DNA of 64,000 nt from Bacteroidales bacterium (lineage in GTDB: Bacteria > Bacteroidota > Bacteroidia > Bacteroidales > JAADJA01): positions 18,952-82,951 of the forward strand of contig JAGQVE010000013.1 in the NCBI GenBank assembly GCA_020438105.1, written 5' to 3'. Positions within the stretch are counted from its first letter, which is position 1, and each line of letters starts with the position of its first letter. The position numbers and the translations under genes are program-made. Below, in pieces: positions 33,716-42,849 of this stretch. Under the pieces are notes generated by a model. The model was not told where the DNA came from and did not search any database. It worked only from the letters and a program-made list of their open reading frames with translations.

Positions 33716-35906
33716 ATGTCAAACTACAGATTTAAAGCTTTAGAAGTAACCCTTACCCGTCAGCGGAAACCGATGGATTTCCCGGCTGATAAAGTATCCA
33801 ACTATTTTGGTGAACTCACCTTTAACCGGAGCGCCATGCAGGAGTTCCTTACCCGTGAGGCTTACCAGAAACTCATCGATGTAATTGAAAAAAGTGAAAT
33901 TATCGACCGTAAAATTGCTGACCAGATCGCTGCCGGGATTAAATCCTGGGCCATCAGCAAAGGAGCCACGCACTATACGCACTGGTTCCACCCGCTTACC
34001 GGTGCTACGGCCGAAAAACATGACGCTTTTATCATTCCGGTGGAAGGTGGCAAAGCCATCGAAAATTTCCAGGGGGGAGAGTTGATCCAACAGGAGCCGG
34101 ATGCATCAAGCTTCCCAAGCGGCGGCATCCGGAACACTTTCGAAGCACGCGGTTACACTGCATGGGATCCTACATCGTATGCCTTCATCATGGAGCGGAC
34201 ACTGTGTATCCCTACCATCTTTGTTTCATACACGGGCGAAGCCCTCGATTATAAAACGCCATTGCTGAAGTCACTTTCATCACTCGACAAACATGCTACG
34301 GCAGTTGCCAAATTATTTGATCGGAATGTAAATAAAGTATATGCAACCCTCGGCTGGGAACAGGAATATTTCCTGGTGGATTCAGCTTTATATAAAGCCC
34401 GCCCCGACCTGGCACTGACCGGCCGCACCATTTTCGGGCATTCATCTGCCAAAGATCAGCAGCTCTCCGATCACTATTTCGGAACCATTCACGAAAGGGT
34501 ATTAACCTACATGGCAGAACTGGAATATGAAGCCCACCGTTTGGGAATTCCTGTAAAAACCCGCCACAATGAAGTTGCACCCAACCAGTTTGAACTGGCT
34601 CCGGTTTACGAAGAGGCCAATCTCTCGGTTGATCACAACCAGCTGACGATGCACTTAATGGAGAAAATCGCCCGTAAACACGATTTCCAGGTGTTACTCC
34701 ACGAAAAACCATTCAAAGGTGTGAACGGATCAGGAAAACATAACAACTGGTCGATTGCTACCGATACCGGTGTAAACCTGCTTTCTCCGGGTAAAAACAC
34801 CGCATCCAATTTCCGCTTTCTCGCCTTTATGGTGAATATCCTGAAAGCTGTGGATCGTTATTCGGATGTGCTGAGAGCTCATATTGCCTCTGCCGGCAAC
34901 GATCACCGACTGGGTGCCCACGAAGCACCTCCGGCAATCATCTCGGTTTTCGTTGGCTCACAGCTTACAGCTACCTTTGATGAGATTGAAAAGCAAACCA
35001 AAAAAGGAAAAATGGAAACCAACGGATTTAATCTCAACATTAACATCCCAAAAATTCCTGAGATCCTTTTGGACAACACTGATCGTAACCGGACTTCACC
35101 GTTTGCATTTACCGGAAATAAATTTGAATTCCGTGCTGTTGGCTCTTCCGCAAACTGCGCTAGTCAGTCCAATGATCGCACTTAACACCATCGTTGCTGA
35201 TCAGTTGAAACGTTTTGCTGAGGATGTTGAGGAGCTTCTGCAGAAAGATGTGAAAAAAGACGAAGCGATCTTCCAGGTGATGAAACGTTATATCAAAGAA
35301 TCTAAACGCATTCGTTTTGAAGGTAACAACTACGGCGATGACTGGCTGGCTGATGCTGCCAAACGTAAATTGAACAACATTACCTCTACTCCACAAGCCT
35401 TGAAAGTTCTGGTTGCAAAGGATACGATCAGGCTGTTTGAGGAAAATGATGTGCTTACCGAAAGAGAACTTAAAGCAAGGTATGAGATCAAACTGGAAAA
35501 CTATACCAAGAAGATACAGATTGAATCGCGTGTGATTGGCGATCTGGCCAAAAATCACATCATCCCGATTGCAATTCGCTATCAAAACACCCTGATTGAA
35601 AACGTGAAGGGATTGAAGGACGTACTCGATCAGAAGACTTTCGTGAAACTTTCGCGCAACCAAATGCAAACCATCAAAGAGATCTCCGAGCATGTGGAAG
35701 AGATCAAAGACCAGGTGGCAGCCATGCTCGAGGAAAGGAAAAAGGCCAACAAGATTGAGGATGTTGAAAAGCTTGCTTTGGCTTACAACCAAAGTGTAAT
35801 GCCTTACCTCGAAACCATCCGTTACCATGTGGATAAACTGGAGCTAATGGTGGACGATGAGTTATGGCCATTACCCAAATACCGCGAATTGTTATTTAAC
35901 AAATAA
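33716..35906 (+). pseudogene. glnN: Type III glutamine synthetase, frame broken by a 4-bp duplication
   Basis: Catalyses ATP-dependent formation of glutamine from glutamate and ammonia. The first frame (33716-35185, 489 residues) contains the GSIII N-terminal domain and the catalytic part (LGWEQEYFLVD, KTRHNEVAPNQFELAP, KGVNGSGKHNNWS, GNDHRLGAHEAPPAI, NRTSPFAFTGNKFEFRAVG), then hits a stop after NCAS. The remainder continues in another frame from PMIALNTIVADQL to LPKYRELLFNK (stop 35906). The break is AGTCAGTC at 35162-35169; removing one AGTC restores NCASPM and a 728-residue enzyme, the normal GSIII length. Everything else is well conserved, so this is a very recent mutation or a sequencing/assembly error. 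Confidence 0.93.
35162..35169 (+). repeat. AGTC tandem duplication causing the glnN frameshift
   Basis: AGTCAGTC. One unit fits the conserved NCASPM sequence; the second shifts the frame by +4 (equivalent to +1). Confidence 0.92.
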
Positions 35907-35929
35907 TATTAATTGATGCGCAAAAATGG

Positions 35930-35966
35930 TAAGGGCGGCCCTGCGGGCCGCCCTTATTTATTTTGC
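35930..35966. terminator. Strong hairpin terminator between convergent glnN and DUF2807 genes
   Basis: Eleven-bp stem AAGGGCGGCCC / GGGCCGCCCTT (35931-35941 and 35945-35955), loop TGC, then a T-rich ATTTATTTT. On the other strand the loop is followed by ACCATTTTTG. It can serve both convergent genes. Confidence 0.88.
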
Positions 35967-35981
35967 CTGCTTTTGCAGAAC

Positions 35982-36716
35982 TTAATACTTTTTTAAGCTG
36001 GCTGCACCCGATACATCCACATCGCCGATTTTGGGTTCACCTTTATAACGGAAGCTCGAAGCACCGGAAACATCTGCGCTGAGTTCGCTGCTAACCATTA
36101 CCTTCCCACTTGAGGCTCCGCTCACATCGGCATCCATTTCCTCTACTTCCAGTTCGAGGGCATCAAGTTTAGAGGCTCCTGAAAGATCGAGGTTAACCTC
36201 CCTGGCCGATCCCAGCAACTCTACCTGGCTGGCACCGCTACAGTCGAGTTCCAGTTCCTTTGCAGCAAAGGTGAGCATTACATCCGAAGCTCCGCTGCAT
36301 TCCAGATCCAATTCATCAAAAGTAAGTTTGCCTGTACTTTCCACCTTACAGGCACCACTGAAATCCATTTCATCCAATGATTTAAACGTAATATACACAT
36401 TCATTTCCTTCGATTCGCGGATGTCATCACTGGTTGATATTTTAAGGGTGTTTCCATGTACTTCAGTTTCGATGATATCCATGAGGTTTTCATCAGCTTC
36501 TACCACAACTTTTACTTCGCTACCCTGAGTTAGAAATATATGAAATGCCCCGCCAACGTCAATACCAGTGAAGTCGGAAACATTTCTTTCCTGCTTGATT
36601 ACATTGCCGTTCCCTTTTACTCCGTTGAATGCGTAGGAGCAACCCGAAATGCTTATCAATGCAAGGCTGAACATTACAGCCACTAAAGTCATTAAATTAA
36701 ATTGATACTTTTTCAT
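35982..36716 (-). CDS. GIN-domain (DUF2807) lipoprotein
   Basis: 244 residues. Lipoprotein signal with lipobox SISGC (about 22-26). The rest is a right-handed beta-helix-like domain with at least six repeats of the SGAS type (CSGASDV, CSGASQV, LSGASKL, VSGASSG, VSGASSF, VSGAASL) typical of DUF2807/GIN, described as a putative autotransporter-adhesin head. It is exported and likely surface-exposed or periplasmic. Last gene of an operon with an ECF sigma factor, so probably part of the regulon output. Partner is the DUF4097 protein encoded 32 bp upstream. Confidence 0.93.
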   Translation of the reverse strand: MKKYQFNLMTLVAVMFSLALISISGCSYAFNGVKGNGNVIKQERNVSDFTGIDVGGAFHIFLTQGSEVKVVVEADENLMDIIETEVHGNTLKISTSDDIRESKEMNVYITFKSLDEMDFSGACKVESTGKLTFDELDLECSGASDVMLTFAAKELELDCSGASQVELLGSAREVNLDLSGASKLDALELEVEEMDADVSGASSGKVMVSSELSADVSGASSFRYKGEPKIGDVDVSGAASLKKY

Positions 36717-36748
36717 AGTTTAAACTTGTTATAATTAGTGATTTAATA

Positions 36749-37807
36749 TTATCTGTAATAAATGTTGGCTCCACCGTTTTTCACGTCCACCATAACCCTG
36801 GCTGCGGGATTTTCATTATCCCCAACAACACCTTCATATTTTTTGCTGGTATAGGAGAGTTCAGCCTCAGAAATCCTGGCTTTGGAACGAGGATAACTGA
36901 AATCACCCATTTTTACGGTAGCAATGAGTTTAAAACTGGCTTCCGGATTAATACCGATATCAACACCGCCATAACTGCTGGATACATCTATCTTTGAGAA
37001 TCCGGCATCCACTTCCTTCACTTTTAATTCGCCATAATCCATCACGGCCACCAGTCGTTCCTGCACATTACGCACATCCACATCCGAAAACCCGGCATCA
37101 AGGTCAAAATCCCTGACATACCCGATGTTATCATCATCATAGCCACTTTCAAGGGTAAGGACGTCGGCCTTGCCAATTTCAAACTCCGAAAATTTGGACT
37201 CCGCGTTCATCGAGCCGGCTTCATCAATTTCAAGTTCGGAATATTGCAAATCGAGTTCAGCATTTTTTACATAATCGATCTCAGCCTCACTGAATTTCAC
37301 ATCAATTACATTGCTGTTTCCTTCGAGCCGCTGAACATCCATGTTACCATACGCCAGTTCTATTTCCGAATTGCCTTTCACAATTGCGATGATGAGGTCG
37401 CCAAATTTATGAGACACGTCAAGGTTAATGCTTGCCGGCATTTTGATATAAAAATCGACACTGATATTATTGTTTTTGTTTTTATTGAAAATATCGTTGT
37501 CAAAATCGGTTACCACCGAAACTTTGGTGCTGCTGCCACTGATATCCACGTTGATCCTTTCAAAATACTTATTGGCTTTTTCCTGACTGGACGCCTCCAC
37601 TTTGATCTCAACATCGATAGTGATCTTGTTTTGGTCCCAGTTTTCGCATTGGATTTTACCAAATTTATTTTTCAATACCAATGTCGCATTGGATTCTACA
37701 TCATACGATTTACTCATCTTTTTGGTGAATTCATCTGCATTTACTGTCAACTGCACCGACAGCAAAATTAAAGTTATAATCACCGCTTGAATGTTTTTTG
37801 TTTTCAT
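36749..37807 (-). CDS. DUF4097-like exported beta-helix protein
   Basis: 352 residues. Signal peptide MKTKNIQAVIITLILLSVQL, cleaved around VNADE. The mature part is rich in beta strands with regularly spaced Asp/Glu-Val-Asp turns (KFSEFEIGKADVLTLESGYD; GFSDVDVRN; SYGGVDIGI), in the style of DUF4097 beta-helix proteins. It lies 7 bp downstream of the putative anti-sigma gene and upstream of the DUF2807 gene. Its structure resembles the DUF2807 neighbour, so the two may work as a pair in the envelope; function unknown. Confidence 0.82.
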   Translation of the reverse strand: MKTKNIQAVIITLILLSVQLTVNADEFTKKMSKSYDVESNATLVLKNKFGKIQCENWDQNKITIDVEIKVEASSQEKANKYFERINVDISGSSTKVSVVTDFDNDIFNKNKNNNISVDFYIKMPASINLDVSHKFGDLIIAIVKGNSEIELAYGNMDVQRLEGNSNVIDVKFSEAEIDYVKNAELDLQYSELEIDEAGSMNAESKFSEFEIGKADVLTLESGYDDDNIGYVRDFDLDAGFSDVDVRNVQERLVAVMDYGELKVKEVDAGFSKIDVSSSYGGVDIGINPEASFKLIATVKMGDFSYPRSKARISEAELSYTSKKYEGVVGDNENPAARVMVDVKNGGANIYYR

Positions 37808-37814
37808 GATATAA

Positions 37815-38357
37815 TTAGTTTACCTGGTTCATTACATTGATAATTTTGTCCAAAATCTCAGCTTTGCGCTGCTGGTTTTTCAAAAGCGCATTCATGATCC
37901 GCTCATTGCCGGGTTGTTTGGTGTATTCCTTTTCCAGTTCAACACGGGCATCCTCCAGCGACTTCAACTCTTTCATGGCAAGTGCTTTCACCCGCTGTGC
38001 CTCATCTTCCGATACAGCCAGTTCCTCAATTTTTTCAACCTTTTGATCGCTGATCACATTGTAATATTGCATAACCTCTTTCACCTCCTCGGGAAGCTCG
38101 GCCGCCACAATCTGCTCCGAAACCAGGGAGCGGATCCATGAAAATGAATCGGTAAGGATGAGCGTACCCACCGTGAGGAAAATAAGGGTAGCCGCAGCAA
38201 TCTTAAGGAAAAGATTGTGCCTCTCGAACCAGCTCTCCTGAGTCGCTGCATGATACTGGTCCAACCTTTCGTTGAACCGCTGCAGGTGGCCTTCAGCCGG
38301 CTCCTCCGCATTGAATGCGTTGAGATTTTGTTTTATTTTATCTTCAATTCCGTGCAT
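37815..38357 (-). CDS. Membrane protein, putative anti-sigma factor
   Basis: 180 residues from ATG 38357 (MHGIEDKIKQNLNAFNAEEP); the frame extends 26 codons upstream into the sigma gene and is less plausible. One membrane helix (about 55-73) separates an N-terminal cytosolic segment of about 50 residues (EEPAEGHLQRFNERL) from a helical, likely periplasmic part with coiled-coil-like heptads (EVEKIEELAVSEDEAQR...). This topology and its place 10 bp after an ECF sigma gene suggest an anti-sigma factor. No ZAS zinc motif is seen, so the mode of binding is not known. Confidence 0.75.
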   Translation of the reverse strand: MHGIEDKIKQNLNAFNAEEPAEGHLQRFNERLDQYHAATQESWFERHNLFLKIAAATLIFLTVGTLILTDSFSWIRSLVSEQIVAAELPEEVKEVMQYYNVISDQKVEKIEELAVSEDEAQRVKALAMKELKSLEDARVELEKEYTKQPGNERIMNALLKNQQRKAEILDKIINVMNQVN

Positions 38358-38367
38358 GGTTTGTGAT

Positions 38368-38982
38368 TTAATTCGGATGAAACATTTTAATGGATCTTTG
38401 TTCCGATAACACATACAGCAATTTTTTCCGGGCACGCGAATACCGTGTCCGGGATGTATTGTTCGAAATTTTCAATATCTGCGAAATTTCATCGTGGTCA
38501 TAGCCTTCAAACAAAAACAGTGAAATGATGATGCGGTGCTCATCGGGCAATTCTTGCAAAGCCGCTTTTATTTCTGCAATCTTGTAATCAATGGAATGAT
38601 GATTTTCCGTTGATTCTTCCTCTGCCGGTTGATTGCGTATGTCATCGAGGGATAAATTTACGGCACGTTTTTTCAGTTGATCTATTGAATTGTTAACCAC
38701 GATCCGACGCAACCAGCCTGCAAAACTACCTTCGCCTGTATAAGAGTCCAGTTTACCGAAAGCCGTCAGGAACGATTCCTGCATCACATCTTCGGCTTCG
38801 GCGCTGTTGTTCAATATTCTGAAACTCGTATTATACATCGGTTTATAATATATTTTGTACAGTTCAAACTGGGCATTGCGGTCGTTCTGACGACAACGAT
38901 CAATCAATTCCTGATGAATATTTTTTGAATTTGTTTCCAATTTGATCGACTGGTTTACTATACTGACCGGATAAAAAACCAA
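38368..38982 (-). CDS. ECF-type RNA polymerase sigma factor
   Basis: Up to 204 residues. Region 2 reads DRNAQFELYKIYYKPMYNTSFRIL and AEDVMQESFLTAFGKLDSY (the -10 binding DVxQExF), region 4 is LQELPDEHRIIISLFLFEGY with the helix-turn-helix DEISQILKISNNTSRTRYSRARKKL. The start is uncertain: the open frame begins with TTG 38982, which overlaps a possible -7 box, and TTG 38940 gives about 190 residues, the more common size. It is the first gene of the operon with the anti-sigma candidate, DUF4097 and DUF2807, which would be its main targets. Confidence 0.93.
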   Translation of the reverse strand: MVFYPVSIVNQSIKLETNSKNIHQELIDRCRQNDRNAQFELYKIYYKPMYNTSFRILNNSAEAEDVMQESFLTAFGKLDSYTGEGSFAGWLRRIVVNNSIDQLKKRAVNLSLDDIRNQPAEEESTENHHSIDYKIAEIKAALQELPDEHRIIISLFLFEGYDHDEISQILKISNNTSRTRYSRARKKLLYVLSEQRSIKMFHPN

Positions 38983-39091
38983 ATGTTACAGGTTCAAAAA
39001 AATTATTTGATTTTTTTAAGTTCCAAATCAAAAAGACATTGGCGTAAGATTTACCCAATAATATCAATAATATTACCCGTGAAGGAAATTT

Positions 39092-42004
39092 CTATTTTCG
39101 AATAAGTTTATGCACTGCGGAATGATTTCCCGATTTCAGCACCACAAAATAAACTCCGGGCTGCAAATTGCTGATATCCAATTTACGAATACCCTGAGCC
39201 TCAGACGCAATGATTTTAATAAGCCGCCCGTGTATATCATAAACCTGTAGTTCCTGCCAATTAACCAATCCCGGTTCTACATAAACAATACCTGAACTTG
39301 GGTTGGGATACAAAATCATTTCAGTTTCCGGATTGGAGTTAACCTGATTCACTTCTCCGGCAATTTCAACATTGTCGATGAAGATGTTATTCCCGAAACC
39401 ATTGTATGATTCAAAACGGATCTTCACATTATTGATTCCGGCGTATTCGGCAAGATCGATGCTGACACATTCAGGGTTTCCCCCGACACCGCACCAGTCG
39501 TCGGTGGAGTCGGGGACAAAATCCGTGGTTGATACAGGCGCTGTGGCAAAACTCCCGCTACCATCCTCGCCCATTGCCTGCAATCGCGTCCAGCTTTCAC
39601 CGCAATCGGTGGAGATGGACACAATGAGGCTATCGGTATATTGCGCAAACCGCTGTGCATAGGCATACTGAAAGGTGAGCGTGATATTTTTATGACTGTA
39701 AAAACTCAGGGTTGGACTTACCAGGTAATCGTATTCACCCAATCCGTTGTAAGCCTTAATATTGACATAGGCCGCGAGTCCTCCCGGATCATTACCACCA
39801 ACGGGACTTATCTCCCAGGTTTTTTCATCATCGGGATTAATTACCTCCCAGCCCAACCGGTCGAATGAAAAGTTTTCAAAATCTTCCACAAAAGGCAGGG
39901 TGTAACCACCGTTTTTAATAAAATCAGTTTTGGTAAGGGTAGCAAGGCCGTTGTTATTGGTGGCGTTTAATGTAACCGAATAAGTAAAGGGATACTCAAA
40001 AACCACCTGTGGAGAAGCCGATGTTTCATCAGTGCCGTTTACAAAAATGACATAATTGGGTGAAAATTCCCACAGCCACTCAACGGGATTGTAAACCGAC
40101 AGATCCGTAAAAGTGAGGGTATCGCCAATGCAGGGAATGGTATCGCTCACCATAAAATCCACCTCGGGCAAAATCGTAAAATTGGCATCGATAAAATCTT
40201 CCAGTACAAGCGTATCTGAACCGATGTTATTGACGGTGATCAGCGTTACATCAAAAGTTCCTTCATTTTCATAAATGACATTTTGCGGATGCTGTTCAGT
40301 TGAAGTTGCCGGAGTTCCCCCCTCAAAGGTCCAGTGCCACTCATCAGGTTCGTATTTTGAAAGATCTGTAAAATCGACAAAACTGCCCACCGGAACTTCC
40401 TGAATATTGGAAGTAAAGTCCGACTTCGGTTTGGCTTCAATGTTTACTTTGGCCCACCAAACGCCCCATTGATCCTGCGAACCAGGCAAATCTGCATAAG
40501 GCTGGATGGTCCAGAAATCGAGGTCGTTGATCGGATCCACGCTGGTAAATGAATAATCACCCCAACGATTGCGCGCACCCCCAAAAGTTTTGTAATAGGG
40601 CGCCAGACCGTCCTTGTATTGAAAACGATCACGGAGGGTATTGGGCGGATCCTCTGCATACCGGAATGAATAACTGGCGCTGGCATACTGGTTTGCAGAG
40701 AAACTGGCATAACCGATCATCACATCTTCTTTGGCATTCACGGCAATAGAAGGAAATGCACAAAAGTTTTCGCCAGTCGTATCGTCCTGCCGCCCCCATT
40801 GCAAAATATTGCCTTCCAAGTCGAGGTTCCACCATTGCATTGATGATCGTGTTGGATCATCGGCTGGCAAATATATGTGCTGCACGCACCAAAGCTTCCC
40901 ATTACGCTGCACCATATTTTGCAGACGTCCGTCTACCGTGTTGATCTTTTCTTCACTGCCGAGTTGGGGAGCAAAATCCCCATTATTAAAATATGACCAT
41001 TCGTCCCAGGGATATGGAACACCTACCAGGCCAATATCCTCAATTTGCGGTTCATTCACCTCGCCGGTCACCTTGCGTAGATGGATGTAACCGTATCCAC
41101 TCACATTGCCTCCGGCATGGTTCACCAAGTAAACATCCTCTTCATCCGGGTCAAAACTCACCGCCGGTATCAGGCTGAACCCGTCATAGATTGGAATGCG
41201 GGAGAAATTCACCTCCGGGGCGAAATTAAAAAGTTCCTCCTTATTCACCACATAAACCACCCCATGGTCCGGGGTTCCGGCAATCATATTACCGGTTATC
41301 ACTACCCATTTCTGGTTAAATCCCCAGTCGGGATAATCGAACCAATAAGTATCCTCAGGATCACCATCGAAACTGTACATAAACCAGTTGCCGGTGGGGT
41401 CACTGTTTTCTGAAACGGCGATCATCACTTTGCTTGTGGCCGGGTCGCCGCTGCTTGGCATCACCAGCACCCAGCGATTTTTATAATGATCATACACGAT
41501 CTTGGGATCAAACACCCCCGAAGAACCGGGAAAGGGAAACCAAAAAGCCCCGGTTCCGATGGTTGAAATTTCATTGCCAAGCTTGTCCATTATGCGGACG
41601 TCGGTGTTGAGGGTTACCATCAGGTGGTTGGGGCCAGCAGCTCCATTCACATCAGGAGGAATACTTCCACCGCTGTCGTCGAGCCCCTGAAAATCCTGCT
41701 CCGGAGTTGGTCCGGGATCTTTACTTTGTTGAAAGGCTCCTGCAAAACTGCCTTGAGGGGCTTTGTAAACCACCTTCGCCGGATCAAAGGGGATTTCTGG
41801 AAATTGCTCAAAATGGTTTTCGATTTGCCTTCCTTTGGTTTTTAACTCTGGATAAAGCTGGTCGTAAGCCTTCATATCTGCAAAACTTACTTTAACCTGC
41901 TGGAGGGCAACACCGCTGGTCTTTTTGAATATTTGACTTTGCGTTGGGATCCAAAAAAGAGCAATTAAAAACAACAATAAAATACGAGGGTGGATAAATT
42001 TCAT
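39092..42004 (-). CDS. T9SS-secreted PKD-domain protein, paralogue A
   Basis: 970 residues from ATG 42004 (MKFIHPRILLLFLIALFWIP, signal peptide). Residues about 25-100 form a prodomain-like region with TKGRQIENHFEQFPE. A propeller-like catalytic or binding part (about 105-520) begins FQGLDDSGGSIPPDVNGAAG and includes RNRWGDY. Two PKD domains follow (about 530-610 and 615-705; WHWTFEGGTP and WLWEFSPN), then a choice-of-anchor J/MAM-like jelly-roll (PFVEDFENFSFDRLGW ... NNIFIDNVEI) and the type A sorting domain (ILYPNPSSGIVYVE ... LQPGVYFVVLKSG). Function unknown. Its 5' end and upstream sequence have been duplicated at 42.2-42.5 kb. Confidence 0.92.
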   Translation of the reverse strand: MKFIHPRILLLFLIALFWIPTQSQIFKKTSGVALQQVKVSFADMKAYDQLYPELKTKGRQIENHFEQFPEIPFDPAKVVYKAPQGSFAGAFQQSKDPGPTPEQDFQGLDDSGGSIPPDVNGAAGPNHLMVTLNTDVRIMDKLGNEISTIGTGAFWFPFPGSSGVFDPKIVYDHYKNRWVLVMPSSGDPATSKVMIAVSENSDPTGNWFMYSFDGDPEDTYWFDYPDWGFNQKWVVITGNMIAGTPDHGVVYVVNKEELFNFAPEVNFSRIPIYDGFSLIPAVSFDPDEEDVYLVNHAGGNVSGYGYIHLRKVTGEVNEPQIEDIGLVGVPYPWDEWSYFNNGDFAPQLGSEEKINTVDGRLQNMVQRNGKLWCVQHIYLPADDPTRSSMQWWNLDLEGNILQWGRQDDTTGENFCAFPSIAVNAKEDVMIGYASFSANQYASASYSFRYAEDPPNTLRDRFQYKDGLAPYYKTFGGARNRWGDYSFTSVDPINDLDFWTIQPYADLPGSQDQWGVWWAKVNIEAKPKSDFTSNIQEVPVGSFVDFTDLSKYEPDEWHWTFEGGTPATSTEQHPQNVIYENEGTFDVTLITVNNIGSDTLVLEDFIDANFTILPEVDFMVSDTIPCIGDTLTFTDLSVYNPVEWLWEFSPNYVIFVNGTDETSASPQVVFEYPFTYSVTLNATNNNGLATLTKTDFIKNGGYTLPFVEDFENFSFDRLGWEVINPDDEKTWEISPVGGNDPGGLAAYVNIKAYNGLGEYDYLVSPTLSFYSHKNITLTFQYAYAQRFAQYTDSLIVSISTDCGESWTRLQAMGEDGSGSFATAPVSTTDFVPDSTDDWCGVGGNPECVSIDLAEYAGINNVKIRFESYNGFGNNIFIDNVEIAGEVNQVNSNPETEMILYPNPSSGIVYVEPGLVNWQELQVYDIHGRLIKIIASEAQGIRKLDISNLQPGVYFVVLKSGNHSAVHKLIRK

Positions 42005-42109
42005 GATCAGGAGATTAGTGTACAAAACCTAAGCGGTGTTAAAGGTACGAAAGTTCGGGAAATCGGATTGGAATTGATTTTAAACTTAGAATTCAAGGGC
42101 TCGGTCTCC

Positions 42110-42204
42110 GGCGAAAGTCTTGGCCTGGGCCAGTGCAAAGCAGACTTGGGCATTGTGTTGCACAAGTCTTTAGCCCTGCAAAGCTATCACTAATACTTGC
42201 GCTA
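42110..42204. repeat. REPIN 2
   Basis: Full-length but diverged copy (GGCGAAAGTCTTGGCC... CTAATACTTGCGCT). The outer arms have several mismatches, so it is older than REPIN 1 or 6. Confidence 0.85.
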
Positions 42205-42290
42205 GTTTAGGTTTAGTACGCTCGGGAAATCGGATTGGAATGGATTTTATACCCAGAATTTCAGGACAAAAATCAACTCTGGCGAAAGTC

Positions 42291-42375
42291 TTAGCGCGGG
42301 CATATGCAGAGCAGACTTGGGCAAACATAGCACAAGTCTGCAGCCTTGCTAGGCTTGCGCTAAGACTTGCGCTGG
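42291..42375. repeat. REPIN 3
   Basis: GGCGAAAGTCTTAGCG ... CGCTAAGACTTGCGCTGG. The inner part AGACTTGGGCAAACATAGCA is identical to REPINs 1, 6 and 7. About ten bases shorter than the others near the right arm (GCTTGCGCTAAG). Its right end is fused to a truncated gene fragment. Confidence 0.9.
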
Positions 42376-42435
42376 TGGAATAAAAAAAAGAGCGATTAAA
42401 AACAACAATATAAAACAAAGGAGGATAAATTTCAT
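42374..42435 (-). pseudogene. Signal-peptide stump of a third T9SS paralogue
   Basis: On the minus strand, from ATG 42435, the frame reads MKFILLCFILLFLIALFFIP and then enters REPIN 3. It mirrors the signal peptide of paralogue A (MKFI...LLFLIALFWIP). The upstream bases (42436-42535) also match those upstream of paralogue A. This is a gene start cut off by a REPIN or left over after deletion. Confidence 0.8.
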
Positions 42436-42540
42436 GACCGGGAGATCAGTGTACAAAACCTAAGCGGTGTTATAGGTACGAAAGTTCGGGAAACCAAATT
42501 GGAATTGATTTTATAATCGGAAATCCAGGGCTCGGCCTTC

Positions 42541-42634
42541 GGCGCAAGTCTTAGTGCGTGTATGTGCGAAGCAGACTTGGGCAAACAAACCACAAGTCTT
42601 CAACCGCGCTAATCTTTCGCTAAGACTTGCGCTA
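42541..42634. repeat. REPIN 4
   Basis: GGCGCAAGTCTTAGTGCG ... TTTCGCTAAGACTTGCGCTA. A few substitutions in the loop (CAAACAAACCACAAGTCTT). Confidence 0.92.
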
Positions 42635-42754
42635 GAGATGGTTCAGCCCAAAAAGGTTTTTGCTGGCAGATATAAAGAATCCCATAGGAATGCAGAACCC
42701 GAATCTAGCGCATGCTTAAGTACTGCATGAATAAAGCATCATTGGGCTACAACC

Positions 42755-42797
42755 GGCGCAAGTCTTAGCGCGGGTATGCGTAGGGCAGACTTGGGCC
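42755..42797. repeat. REP singlet 5 (left half) upstream of the RAYT gene
   Basis: GGCGCAAGTCTTAGCGCGGG ... GCAGACTTGGGC, only the left REP unit. It lies 52 bp before the transposase start. A single REP beside its RAYT gene is the usual arrangement in known RAYT loci. Confidence 0.88.
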
Positions 42798-42849
42798 TTT
42801 CTACCAAAAGAAAATCAATTTCAAATCAATAAATATTTAAATTTGTGAT

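Larger units (their letters stand above)
42005..42849. other. REP-rich intergenic region with duplicated promoter segments
   Basis: 845 bp between paralogue A and the transposase gene. It consists of three tandem units of gene-upstream sequence plus REPIN (42005-42204, 42211-42375, 42433-42634), a truncated signal-peptide fragment (42374-42435), a unique stretch (42635-42754) bounded by AGCCCAA and TTGGGCT, and one REP singlet. No intact gene. Confidence 0.8.

Noticed and set aside
35159..35171. Programmed frameshift in glnN
   Set aside because: There is no slippery heptamer or following pseudoknot-like structure in evidence, and other GSIII genes are not known to use one. A 4-bp tandem duplication explains it fully.
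35160..35828. 222-residue minus-strand open frame over the glutamine synthetase end
   Set aside because: The plus-strand frame continues a conserved enzyme; the minus frame has no features of its own.
39092..42025. Start of paralogue A at 42025
   Set aside because: The seven extra residues before MKFIHPR spoil the signal peptide, and the duplicated stump at 42435 begins with the same ATG as 42004.
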